Shown: piece by piece, positions 23,565 to 34,292 of the stretch
Numbering within the stretch: the stretch's first letter is position 1
Layout: each line of letters starts with the position of its first letter
Assembly (NCBI GenBank): GCA_000827325.1
Contig: KN832882.1
Location: 1,252,689 to 1,316,688, forward strand
From: Oidiodendron maius Zn
Taxonomy: Eukaryota; Ascomycota; Leotiomycetes; Myxotrichaceae
DNA length: 64,000 nt
Reading direction: 5' to 3'
Position numbers and translations under genes: made by a program
Notes under the pieces: model-generated
What the model was told of the DNA's origin: nothing
Seen by the model: the letters and a program-made list of their open reading frames with translations, nothing else
The model's database searches: none

Positions 23565-24220
23565 TACGCCATAAATTGAAGATCAATGAGCATGAGGAAT
23601 AGGACACCTGTACCTGCCAAACATCCCGGAGAAAATACGGGGCATGTACTCGCGAGAGTTCGCGTGATATGCATTGTCCATTATCAACAATGCCCACATC
23701 GAGTATGTGTTGCTTTGTTGAGTAAAAGTTCTCACGACACATTCAGGGACCTCAAACATCATCAATTATTAATTCTCCTGCCATGGAGATAAGGTAATGT
23801 CGATTTAAGCTCTTAATCACGGCCGCGTACTGATCGACCTGGATTATGTCATCCTATTTTTGTGGCGTCCAGTGACGGCATTCCCCTGAGTTCACTAGGC
23901 CACATTTGGTCATTGGTCCTCCATACGTGCAGAAACGCCGACGGAACATGATGTGATGGCTTTTGAAGAGTATTGATATTTGTAAGAAGGCTTTAAAATG
24001 CTATTCTGACCAAGCATCAGATACGGAAATGCTAGTGAGACGCAACGAAGAAGGAAATCAAGTATAAAGAGGGCGTCGAGGTCGGGAAGGCAGAGACGCT
24101 ATCAACACGAATCACAAACAACGAGATACCTTGAGAAGACGGAAATCTCATCTCGCAAATATCAACCAATTAAACAAATTCAGCATTCTATAGAACTTCA
24201 AGCTCCAAACCGTTCTTACC
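23565..24220. other. Divergent spacer between Nudix and SDR genes
   Basis: I see no gene. A TATAAA at 24063-24068 probably serves the SDR gene. Confidence 0.5.
24063..24068 (+). promoter_or_regulatory. TATA box of the SDR gene
   Basis: TATAAA lies about 155 bases before the start codon at 24221. The role is inferred from position. Confidence 0.4.
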
Positions 24221-25272
24221 ATGTCTTCATACGTTGTTACGGGCTCCAGCAAGGGCCTCGGGGTAAGTTTCTGAGTCGCGTTTAATATCTACCTTTTCCA
24301 AAAGGACTCAGACTGATTACCGATGATAGTATGCTTTCCTTGAGAACCTTTCTAAGAATCACGCAAATACAGTTATTGGACTTGCGCGATCTAAAGCTTC
24401 TCTGGAAGCAAAGCTGCAGAAGGCAGGCATCACGAACGTGCATGTCCTGCAAGGCGATGTTAACGACAGAGCCTCGCTGAAGGTATTCTTTTCCAGCCAC
24501 AAAAATCTGTTTCGATATTGATAATTTGCTAACATATGGATGTGATAAAGGCAGCAGCGGAAGCAGCATCGAAGATCACTGGCGGCAAATTGGACGTCCT
24601 GATCAACAACGCAGGTCTTGTCAGTGAAGTCAGCGGATTTAAAACTCTTCTTGACTAGTAGGTCTCCGTAGTTTCAGTCCTATACATTGTGCATAGATGC
24701 TAAAATTTTCCTTCAGTGATGCCAACATCCAAGATCAAGAAGAAGACTTTCTTGAATCCTTCAAAGTAAACGCCCTTGGTCTCGTGAATGTCGTGCATGC
24801 CTTCCTGCCTCTCGTCAGACAGGGCTCTGTCAAAAAAGTCGTGAACCTGTCTACTGGAATGGCCGACTTGAATCTTATTCACAAGGTCGACATAGCAATT
24901 GGTGCTCCATACGCAGCTAGTAAGGCTGCTGCGAACATTATTGTTGCAAAATACGCAGCAGCGCTCAAGGAAGAAGGAATTTTATTTCTCTCGATGAGTC
25001 CTGGATATGTGTCAACGGAATCAAACCTCGAAGGTGAGCGAGCTTGGACCTTTTAAGTAGAAACCATTCGGCTAATGAAGTATTCAATAGCTGATCCAGT
25101 TGGCGCTCAAGCCATGGGTGCGAAGTTTGCGGCATATGCACCCCATTTCACTCGCCCACTAACTCCAGAGGAGTCTATAACTGCGATCTTGGGCGTGGTG
25201 GAGAAGAAAAGCGTTGCGAATGGGGACAGCGGGCGCTTCATCTCCCATTTGGGAACCCAGCAGTGGCTTTAA
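24221..25272 (+). CDS. Short-chain dehydrogenase/reductase
   Basis: Exons 24221-24262, 24330-24482, 24551-24657, 24717-25033 and 25091-25272 give 266 residues. A classical SDR fold is visible: the nucleotide-binding TGSSKGLG at residues 8-15, the LINNAG strand, VVNLSTGMADL with the expected serine region, and the catalytic YAASK (Tyr-x3-Lys). The product is a cytosolic NAD(P)-dependent oxidoreductase. The substrate cannot be told from sequence, though the overall layout resembles C-factor-like and carbonyl-reducing SDRs. Introns 2 and 4 fall at codon boundaries or phase 1, and every junction restores a continuous SDR alignment (KGLG-YAFLEN, LLDY-DANIQ, LE-ADPVGAQ). Confidence 0.88.
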
Positions 25273-25489
25273 ATTGTATTGAGGTAGGAGAAGTCTCCAC
25301 AGGCGTGCAAGGCGGTTTGAATTTTAGGGCATGGAAAAGGATGTCCACCGCTTGGGATCACTACAGGGACATTTATATATCACGTTTCTTCCAGAGCTGA
25401 ACATGATATGTCATAATTTTTCATAACTAATTGCTATCGAGTCTGAATCCACATCCAGTAAGCAGAGGGAAGCCAAGGGAGCGCTAAAC

Positions 25490-26674
25490 TCACAGCTCAG
25501 TTTTACTAGAACTTGCTCTCTTCTCCTTCTTTGCTTTAGGGAAATGCCCTTCCAGATCCATCCATTCCCCCACAAACGCGGTAATCATCTGGGCCCAGTC
25601 TTCCACAGTGGGCATATCTAGATGTTCGCCATCGTCACTTAGACGATGCCACACGCTTGGAAAAGGTGTAGGTATGAGATGCAATATTTCCACTCCGCGA
25701 TGCAGGAACGGGAGATGGTCGTCTTCGATTCCGGAGAACTTGCGGCTCACGTCCTTCTCGCCGTCTACTAAGAACGGCTGATCTATTTTGGATTGTGACA
25801 CTTTAAGTGATCGAAGCCGCGATTCAATTTTAGCCAGTGCCTTATATGCCCAATGTGTGGTATCGAAATATGAAGGAACAACGGGCTTTGGTGCGCCCAG
25901 GAGGTCTAGGAGAAGAAAGAGGGTAATCGAGTTTAATGCAGTCTTATATGTCGCCATAGCATGGTGTGTCTTGGTTTCCCACTCCTCGGCCAGTGACCTA
26001 ACAAAAGGTAAGTAATTACAAATCGATATCAAGGTGAGAGATGCTTACCTAGCGCCGTAGAGCGAGTCTCTAGCATTCCACGCCACGAATGCTTCCTCTC
26101 CGTCCAGAAAAATAATCTGGACGCCCTTTTCTTCTTCTAGGTCGCCGCCAGTGTCAGTGGCCTTAGCCGCCTCCATTACAGCCCACTTCTGTGTTAAGGC
26201 TTCGTCTATGCTCCGCGCGGCATGCATTATCATCGCACATGGTGCTGCACTATCTGTGGCACCGATGAAGCCGGTCGGTGTAAGCTTGCTATCATAATGG
26301 GCAACTAAAGCCAACCGGCCTGCATCTCCAGCCTGTGTCCAAGGAGGATCGCGTGTTATAATGATATTCGCAAAAGGAACCTGCTTGCTGCCCGTCGCTG
26401 GAGTTGTTGCTGTCGAGTTCTGGATTTCAATCGTCCATTTTGGAAGGTTGGTCTTGAACCAGTCGATAAAGTGATTTTGGACAGCTATGGAACCTGGAGT
26501 TCCAGGGACTCTTGGAATCAAGATAGGCGCTAGTATAGACCCGGTATGGATATCGAAGTCTGCGCCGGCTCTAGGAATGTTCCTGAGCGTTTCGTCGGAT
26601 AACGGTGTGTATGCCGAAGTGAGACTGCCGAAGAGGTTAAGCAGCGCAAATGCTGCCCGCAGGATACGAGGCAT
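25490..26674 (-). CDS. Glutaminyl-peptide cyclotransferase, peptidase M28 family
   Basis: Exons 26674-26049 and 25997-25490 join across a 51-nt intron to give 377 residues. A signal peptide or anchor (MPRILRAAFALLNLFGSLTSA) is present. The zinc-site elements of the M28-like cyclases can be read in order: LVAHYDSKLTP, GATDSAAPCA, IIFLDGEEAF, and a late His in LSDDGEHLD. The region around PTPFPSVWH is also usual for the family. Secreted or secretory-pathway glutaminyl cyclases convert N-terminal Gln or Glu to pyroglutamate, which protects secreted peptides and enzymes. The protein is transcribed divergently from the TMEM70-like gene. The C-terminal Lys/Ser tail is unusual but not informative. 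Confidence 0.9.
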
Positions 26675-27111
26675 CGTTCTTTCTCGCTATTGTGATATTG
26701 AAGAAGGCAGCAGCCCCTTATCCTATGATCTCGAATCCCGCAAGATCATGGCGTGGTTGGCGTCGAGCAATTGCGCTTGGAGGGGCAAAGGGGTAAAGGG
26801 GCAGAGTTGAGGACAGCTTCTCAATTATCCACCGCGGATCGCAGCGGCTAATCTTCGGGATCGCCGGTGGAAAATACAATAGATTTTCGAAGCTCTAACC
26901 ATCCGAGGGTAATTAGGAAACACATATCACATTGCACTATATTCATTCCCAATGCGTATGCATATGGCTAGAAGTTAATTTTCCCGTGATGGTCTGAGCC
27001 ATCTGACGAAAAGGAGACAGTTTTTAGGGTAGCTCACTGACCACGATCTACATCTCTCAATTGTCATACTACTCTTGGAATGAACTCCTGAAGGATCCAA
27101 TACTTGGAGCG
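26675..27111. other. Divergent spacer between M28 cyclase and TMEM70-like genes
   Basis: No gene is supported. The open frame of the right-hand gene extends upstream to 27061 but without an ATG, so I place the start at 27112. Confidence 0.5.
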
Positions 27112-28013
27112 ATGCTGTTAATGCGGATTCTGTCCCGCAAGGCGCCATTTCCATTTCTGGTTACCTCTATATGTCGCATATCACCCTCCAGAGTCCAGTT
27201 ACATTCAATTCGGAGCAACCATTCTACATCGGCGGCATCAAAATTTGCTACGAAGAGACCAAGTGAGTGCAATGCCATCAGTCATCGTAGTGTAATATCC
27301 CTAATGAATTCATGTATAGTATTTCCTGAGCGTTTGCTTATATATCATGCCGGGACGGGGCGCTCAATGTTTCTGGGATGCTTGAGAGTGACGACGATTT
27401 TCGTCTTTGCTTTCTTTACTCTCGTCGTAGCTCCAACCCATTTATATGCTGAAAATGAGCCGCTATGGATAGCTGGTGCCGGTTAGTTCTAAATATTCTT
27501 TGCACTCTCTAAAATCCGTGTCTTCCATGCCACTTCTCATGTGGGATGAATCATGTGATAACATATGCTTCAATGCCTCCGTCATTGGAGATTTAGTGCT
27601 AATATGTTATAGTAATGGCATCCGGGACCATACCGTTGCTAACAGTGGCATATGTATCCTCGCCATTTGTTGCAAATATCCACCTCCGCCTTCCACAATT
27701 CACACGGTATTCCCGTGACTTACTTTTCCGATACTCTCAGAGCCTTCCCAAAGATGCCAAGTTAGAAATTACGACTATGAATTTCATCGGCAAGCCCCGT
27801 GTCAGCCTTGTGAGGGCGGCAGACTTGCATGCCGTCAGGGAGCGATTCGGTATGGTAAATTATGCGCGAGATACAAAGGATATCAATTCAAAACGACCGT
27901 GGTGGATGGGAAGAGCGGTGAGGCAGTTCGGCGTGCACGGAGGTACTCCTCTAAAGGATGGAAGCGGAATTTGGGACAATATTTCCCAAACTATTACAAA
28001 ACGATCTAATTGA
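27112..28013 (+). CDS. Mitochondrial membrane protein, TMEM70/TMEM186/TMEM223-like
   Basis: Exons 27112-27262, 27320-27481 and 27613-28013 give 237 residues. The N-terminus is rich in Arg, Ser and hydrophobic residues without acids, as in a mitochondrial presequence. IYHAGTGRSMFLGCLRVTTIF begins the first membrane helix, a second helix follows (ASGTIPLLTVAYV), and the C-terminal domain carries LPQFTRYSRDLLFRYSQSLP and LEITTMNFIGKPR. This order, two helices then a small domain with LPxxxRxS and TTxxFxGxPR, is that of the TMEM70-like family linked to respiratory complex assembly. The assignment is by motif order, so moderate. Intron 1 (57 nt) is in frame without a stop and could be missed. Intron 2 is 131 nt. 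Confidence 0.7.
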
Positions 28014-28202
28014 TATATCCATTCACTGATTCCGATAGCCATGATGATACTATGTGATTCTTCCAGACCATGAGCGTGGTTGCAGCGTATTTCCACATTG
28101 GAGGGTAATTAGGCAGTGCATGCATTGCACATTTCACCTCCACACACTTACGAGTGCTTAATTTTCTGATTGAAATCACTCTATTTTGTCTATTTTACAG
28201 AA

Positions 28203-29315
28203 TCAATACTGTCCAAGATTAGGCGTAATTATACCACTCATTACAATGTCCTTAGATAATACGAAGCCGTCAAGAATATCGCGAACCTCAAATTCCTCGA
28301 ACACAGCACCAAAGCCGTAGCATCGAACTTTACCACCCAAACTTTGACGGATCCTTTCAAAGTCTTCCAACGTAAATTCCGAAAATCGTGGATGCTCCAG
28401 GATCATCTGCCAAACCATGACTGGAGTAATTTCACCATCAAGATTCAGCCTCTCGCTGTGGTGGAGTAAGTTGGCAAAACTAGATTTGCTCAAAGCGCAT
28501 CCATCCTGGTTGGGTGCACTGTCACTAGCGGATTCAAATGGCATGTCGTCAAGTGACTCGGGGTATATCCCAGGGCTGCATGATGCCATTAGAGCATGGC
28601 CGTACAGTTCGTCGTCGTCCGAATTGCATCGCATGTGGCGCAAACAGGGCTTTTCAACCCCCAATACAAAGTTAATTCCAAGTTGGTCATAGTCTATGCG
28701 ACCTTCATCATCGACTAAAGAGATAGTTTGACTGCTTGCTTGAATTAGCTCTGGTGCCGTAGGCGTATTTGAGGGCTCAGCCTGTTGAATTATAGGGTTA
28801 AGCAATTGAGCACCAGAGTCAGGTATTGCTGGGATAACAATGTGATCAACTACTCCAGGAATTGAGTATGAAATACCATGCTGAGTTAATAGTTGCCTTA
28901 ACTGTCTATTTTCTTCTTCAAGCGTGACGTTCCTGTTCGACACTAAGTGGAAGTTGTCGTTCAACTGCCGATTTTCGTTTTCCAAACTCTCGTAGCCACT
29001 GGAGAGAACTGACACGTCGTTCTTCAATTGAAGGACCTCCTGTTCGAGGGCTTTAACATAAAGTTCCTTTCGTTCTCGATGACTTCTTTGGGCCTTCCGC
29101 GCAAGTTCTTGTTTTCTATTCAACGGTGGTTCATTACGCGGCTTGGGGCCGCGTTTCTTCATGAGTTGTCCATCTGCTCGGATCTTTGGGGGAGCTGGGC
29201 ACTGAAATGCGCCTAGGCTCGCAGCTAGTGATGGATCCTCATTCGCAGCATCACCCTGGCCATCTGGATTGGATGTAGAACCATATTGGCCGAGAGAAGA
29301 GAGGAGATCGGCCAT
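28203..29315 (-). CDS. bZIP transcription factor
   Basis: The gene is a single exon of 370 residues. The basic region LNRKQELARKAQRSHRERK is followed by heptad-spaced Leu and other hydrophobics (VKALEQEVLQLKNDV, ENENRQL, LEEENRQLRQLL). This makes a long bZIP dimerisation helix near residues 65-150. The SHRERK part resembles the Yap/AP-1 style basic region of fungal bZIPs that respond to stress. An N-terminal stretch with GPKPRNEPP precedes it. The acidic C-terminal half (IDYDQLGINFVLGVEKPCLRHMRC) is similar to regulatory domains in Pezizomycotina bZIPs. Targets are unknown. Confidence 0.9.
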   Translation of the reverse strand: MADLLSSLGQYGSTSNPDGQGDAANEDPSLAASLGAFQCPAPPKIRADGQLMKKRGPKPRNEPPLNRKQELARKAQRSHRERKELYVKALEQEVLQLKNDVSVLSSGYESLENENRQLNDNFHLVSNRNVTLEEENRQLRQLLTQHGISYSIPGVVDHIVIPAIPDSGAQLLNPIIQQAEPSNTPTAPELIQASSQTISLVDDEGRIDYDQLGINFVLGVEKPCLRHMRCNSDDDELYGHALMASCSPGIYPESLDDMPFESASDSAPNQDGCALSKSSFANLLHHSERLNLDGEITPVMVWQMILEHPRFSEFTLEDFERIRQSLGGKVRCYGFGAVFEEFEVRDILDGFVLSKDIVMSGIITPNLGQY

Positions 29316-30397
29316 TTGTGTCTACGACGTCTCGATCTGGTTTATCTGCTACAGTTTGTTTGAAAACAACCAGGACTCGGTCTTGCTTGAAGGCACAATC
29401 TATTGATATTAGTAACAATGTCGTGACGAGGTGCAGAATAATTTTCGTAGTTCCGTGAGAGATGGGGGAGGTGTGAGATGCGGAATTATATAATGTGATG
29501 TACCCAATGAAGTTCAAGGCTCCTTAAGCACCAAGCGAGAGTAGCGGGATAGGGGTCATTTTGATAGGATTCACCACTTCGAGAGAGTATGTAGAAGTCT
29601 AAGTGATAATCATGCTATATCAAGAATCGGCTGAGAATCGGCTGCTGATTTGAATATCTGGGCTTTCCTACCACCCTTTAAGTATACAGGACCGCTCTTT
29701 TCTTAGCAAGGAACTCGCAGCGACTATTGTCTTGTACTTTCGAGCTTTTTTCGTTTACAGATAGTCGAATTGCGGTCCAATTCTGGTACGAATATCAGGA
29801 TCGCCACGATGGGATGAAATGGAAGTGATGCTATGGTTTGGAAGATTGGACTTTTGATGAGAGCGGGAAGATGAGAAAGTATATGATGAGCGGTAATGAC
29901 ATACTACTCGGCGAGGACGGGAATGGAGATAGCAGGTGGTTTCTGGATGGCGTGGATGTAAATGAAGTAGAGATTAGTGAGAAACACTGGTGATGTATAT
30001 ATGAATCGTCCGAATAACGACGATAGTGTTTCTGGCGACGGTATTTGATTCGTGAATTCAGCTCTGAATCCTACTTGTATACATAGCTATGGTTGCTATA
30101 GGCTTTAAAATGGCGCACATGTAGAAGCACCTTGATTATTTTACACAACCTGAGATAGGAGCTGGAATGTTACCTAATATTAGTAACAGAGCTTTAGACA
30201 ATTATTTCGATATTTGTAAGAATGAATGTTTGTTATTTGCAACGTCTCAAGCCTCATCCTCTCTATTCTAACGCCTCGCCATCTACACTACATCCTGACA
30301 CCCGCTGATATCCCAACTTCAACTTTTGTCTACTGAACATTGCATCCATATTCGAGTCTTCAATCATTCGAACAATATGTGGAAGCGCGGTAAATAA
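29316..30397. other. Spacer of about 1.1 kb upstream of the bZIP gene
   Basis: Nothing coding is supported. A TTATATAA element at 29486-29493 is about 170 bases upstream of the bZIP start (minus strand) and may be its TATA box. A short direct repeat of GAATCGGCTG lies near 29623-29643. Confidence 0.45.
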
Positions 30398-30953
30398 TTA
30401 TGGCATTTTCTCAACCTGAAGAGCATTTTCAAGTGGCTCCACGTAGTTGCAACGCCTTCCGACGAAAAGCTCGGCCGCAATTGGAATATTAGTGTCATGA
30501 AGGCTTCCGGTTTGAATGTTAGTCGTCCCAGGAGAGCTTTCCGGCTGCGTATAGAGGTGACCACCGCAGTCTGCGTTGATCGTCAGCTACTGTTAATTTC
30601 AAGCAGTAGAGAAGAATATGTGCATGGAATTACTTACCACTACAGAAAAACAAATTATGAGGCTTTCCCGAAACGAGAGCAATCCGAGGAAAGGACTTTG
30701 GTGTTCCCTTAGTAACATTGAAGGCCGACGTAGGAACGACGGCATTTGCTGAAAAGGTAGAGGCGCCCCATTTCTGGCATTCGGTGCAGTGGCACAAAGC
30801 AGTAACGGCAGGTTCTCCTACAATACGCAAGCGTAATACAATTAGTCTCTGTTCAAGAAAACGGGATTTTGTTGAGAAGGGAATACATGTTAGTGACATA
30901 CCGGTGAATTCATAAGCAATATTGCCGCAAAGGCAGCTTCCTGATCCAGGCAT
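30398..30953 (-). CDS. GFA-domain (glutathione-dependent formaldehyde-activating-like) protein
   Basis: Exons 30953-30902, 30817-30638 and 30570-30398 give 134 residues, the usual size. Zinc-binding cysteines are visible in order: SCLCGN, LCHCTECQKWG and FFCSDCGGHLY, with a final EPLENALQVE tail. The third exon is not visible as an open frame on its own, because the gene is split by 84- and 67-nt introns. The junctions restore EFTG-EPAV and FCS-DCGG. GFA-like proteins bind zinc and are related to glutathione-dependent formaldehyde-activating enzyme. Most fungal members have no known reaction, so I do not claim formaldehyde metabolism. Confidence 0.88.
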
Positions 30954-32153
30954 GTTGGAATAAGTGAGTGCCGGAGATATATACTTGGAGTAAAGTATTT
31001 TCTGGGTCGATGGGAAATTGCGATTGCGATGATTGCTGTTCACGATGGCGAGATACCGTCTAGCAGCGTGGTTCTAATCATATTTATAGCCAGACAGCCC
31101 CTGTCTATCTGCTCTGACGTTGTAGACCGACGTTATTACTGATCCGCAATATGTCAAAGCATTCCCAACTATCAAACATCACGAGCCATAATCGTAGACG
31201 AGAAGCGAAGGGAACGCTGTCAAAAATTAGGAATTTGTGCATTTAAACCCACCTCATTGGCTAGTCAGCCAGCTAGTATTGCCAATTATCGCCTAGGCGA
31301 GGAGCGCTCATCTAAGATCAAGGCAATAATGTAAGGATTGGATCCTTCTGCAATAATTGTAAATAAGCGTTACTGTCACCGTGGACGAGGCTTTCTACGC
31401 ATTGTTTGGAAGGGATATTCTTGAATGAGCTCTCGCATGTTGACAAACGAATGGCCATAATGGGTCTGTTCATCTAATTTGCAGCCTTAGAACAATAATT
31501 ATAGTCGACATGTCCGTTGTTTACTCATTTAATTGGTGTCTTATACGAATATCTCATAAAATGACTCGCAAATTCCTACTCGAGAGCTAGCCTTGGTTGT
31601 CCATTGCAACCGACGAAGCTTGCACCGTAAATAAGTGGTTGCGAGTCATCATTGGTGAGCGAACAATGTATACTGAGGTGCGATAACGATACGTCGGGAT
31701 GCGCATACAAGTCCATAATATAGACACCAAAAAGCGGGAAACCATAGAAGGGACACGTACCGAGATAGGAGGAATCTATTACCGATCGCAGTCTATGTAA
31801 ATTATACGGCGTAAATGCAGCCCACCGACGAAAGGGGGAATTCCGGGGTACTAAAACATCATAATGCAGTGGCGTAGAACTAGAAGATCGAGCCGTGGAC
31901 AGAGGGATAGTGCACTAGATTAGTCGTTCCGGTGTTTGGCGGATTTGAGGAAGACTTATTAAAGCCACGCCATCTCTTCTAAACACCGCAAGTTCCCCGA
32001 GATATTTTTGATTGCGGGGCGAGCTGCATAAGTGGACATACGAAATGTCAGATGAACGCCAGCCCCCAACCTGTTGTTTCTCCTGACGATCATGATGGTG
32101 CAGTGAGCAGCCGTTTACCCCATTTCTGTTCTTAATACAGAAACCTTTCCAGA
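30954..32153. other. Divergent spacer of 1.2 kb
   Basis: No gene is supported between the GFA gene and the Zn2Cys6 gene. No motif-bearing open frame occurs on either strand. Confidence 0.5.
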
Positions 32154-34113
32154 ATGTACGGAACTAGTAGCCAAGAACCTCAAATGTCCATGTCGCCACC
32201 AAACGGAGACACTCTCCACCGACCGGCTAGGTCAAAGGAAGGATGTCTGACATGCAGGTACCAAGACCCCTTCTTAACGGACGTTGAAGATGCGATTAAC
32301 CCAGTCGAAGGCGGAGAAAGGTCCGATGTAATGAGCGGAGACCAACTTGCGCTCATTGCGAGCGACTGAATCTCGAATGCAAGTGGCGACCATATTCGAC
32401 GGCGCACCGCGACAAACGTTTCCGGCCTACTACGGAACCGGATTATCATGTACCCAGAGCAGCCAATCCTTCCGTATCCCAGAGCCCTTCTCCTGCTGTA
32501 GCGGAGTCTTTTGACTCCCTGTTCAATTACGCTTCCTTCATGTGGGATGGTGGCGACATTTGGGCAACCTCTCCAACTTGGTCCGGTCAAGGATCTCAAG
32601 GATCATCCGATTTAGAGCATTCTGCGCATCAGAGATCAATGGTAAGCTTACGTGAAACTGTAATTGTGTCTTCAAGAATGTTCTTTTCGAGATGTTCAGC
32701 TAGATGGCCAGTGACTAATGGATATAGCAAAACCCACCGACCTTCATGCCCTCCAATGTCAGCTTGGATCTAAATAACACTCAGGTAGTGCAATCAGCAG
32801 AAAATGCTCTTCCAAGACGACCAGCAGATGAAGCTAGTGGTCAGCCTCCCTTGCCAACTACAGAAGGTTTCTTAATCGATTACTTCGCTGGAACTGTCGT
32901 GCCTCCAATTCTAGCCCACGTAGAGACGCAACAAAAGTGGTCTTCCATGCGGCAATTACTTTTATCAATGGCTAACTCTTCACTTATGGTGCGGTCTGTT
33001 ATTCTGGCATTCTCAGACCTGCTTCTATCTCGTCAAAGTTCGTCGTGGATCAAAAATACGGGAAATCACTACCAGAAGGCACTATCAGAAGTTGCTCAAC
33101 ATGGCGACTTCTCACAACTTGGATCAGTGAATAGCTCATCGAGAGAAAACCTTCTCGCAACTCTCTTCTTCCTCAGTTATATAGATCTACTAGAGGACAC
33201 TGTGAGCGGGGCTCATACCAACCTCAAGAAAGCGTATCAAATCTACGAAAAAGCGGATAAAGATGGCTTTCGCACTGTCGAAGTGCGCCTCCTTTCCTGG
33301 ATTCGTTTGCTCGATGCCCGTGCAGTAGCAGCTGGTGGAGAAGGGCTCTTTCTTGGTGATGCCGACGAGAGTTTACTTGTCTACCCCTCGCCGCCAAGTA
33401 CTGGAAGCCAAGACCCAATCCAAGCCGAAGATGACCCAGGAACGAATATGGAGGAAGTTCTTTTCGATGTTCTATATCAACCTGGCTTGGTGTTCTTTCA
33501 AAGGGTTCAAAGCTTTATGGGGAGAATATCGAAGATTGACCCGTGGCATCGCTCTCGAGGGACTGTAGAGGATGAGACGGAGGTCATGGCGATTGCAGCC
33601 AAGATCTCACGAGATCAAAATACAGTGTACAACAACAGGCCAACACTAATGGACTATGCGGTTGCAGGTAGCTTGACGTCGGCCCATGTATCCGCAAACC
33701 TAGCGCATACAGTCACGCGTGCTTTCCGAACATACTTGTCAAACTACCATGCTAGCAAGATCCATCTCCATCGCGTGGCATACAAAACCTTGCCACTGAC
33801 GCGGGAGACACTAAACGCCATTTCGATGATCCGGCACTTGACTCGGTTGATGGTAGAAGGATCTGATAGCTCGGAGATGCTACCGGTGAATATGCTGTGG
33901 CCATTATTAATGTGGGGCTGCGAGGAGAATGACCTAGAAGAGAGGGAATGGATCAAGGCACAGATCTTGAGTATGGGTAATGTTGCCACGAACGCGAGGA
34001 TAACATCTCAGGTGCTGGAAGAAGTGCAGGCAAGACAAGATGCTACAAAGGAGAGAGTCGATGTGCGACGAGTAATGCACGACGTCTTTGATTCCTGTTT
34101 TGCTATCGTGTAA
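32154..34113 (+). CDS. Zn2Cys6 fungal transcription factor
   Basis: Exons 32154-32257, 32311-32641 and 32728-34113 give 606 residues. Intron 1 must end at 32310 (an AAG acceptor). That join alone gives CLTCRRRRKVRCNERRPTCAHCERLNLEC, split here as CLTC-RRRRKVR-C and NERRPT-CAHC-ERLNLEC, the exact C-x2-C-x6-C-x6-C-x2-C-x6-C spacing of the binuclear cluster. An acceptor nine bases... or any nearby CAG would break the spacing. The long third exon holds the fungal transcription factor domain of the DUF3468/Fungal_trans_2 type (FLIDYFAGTVVPPI, WPLLMWGCEENDLEEREW, RRVMHDVFDSCF). Regulators of this type often control metabolic or secondary-metabolite genes. No cluster is evident beside it. The first exon alone carries half the cluster. 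Confidence 0.9.
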
Positions 34114-34292
34114 TACCACATTATGTATAATCACGTCCTAGGATATCATCGATTAATCGAATTGAATTTGGAAAGCATACATATATTCTGCTTTAGCCAT
34201 TGCATAAAAGAGAAAGTCATTCCACAACAAAGCAACTTAATTTCCCTAACCTTCGAACAAACAACGCAATTAGATCATAATGAAAAAGCATC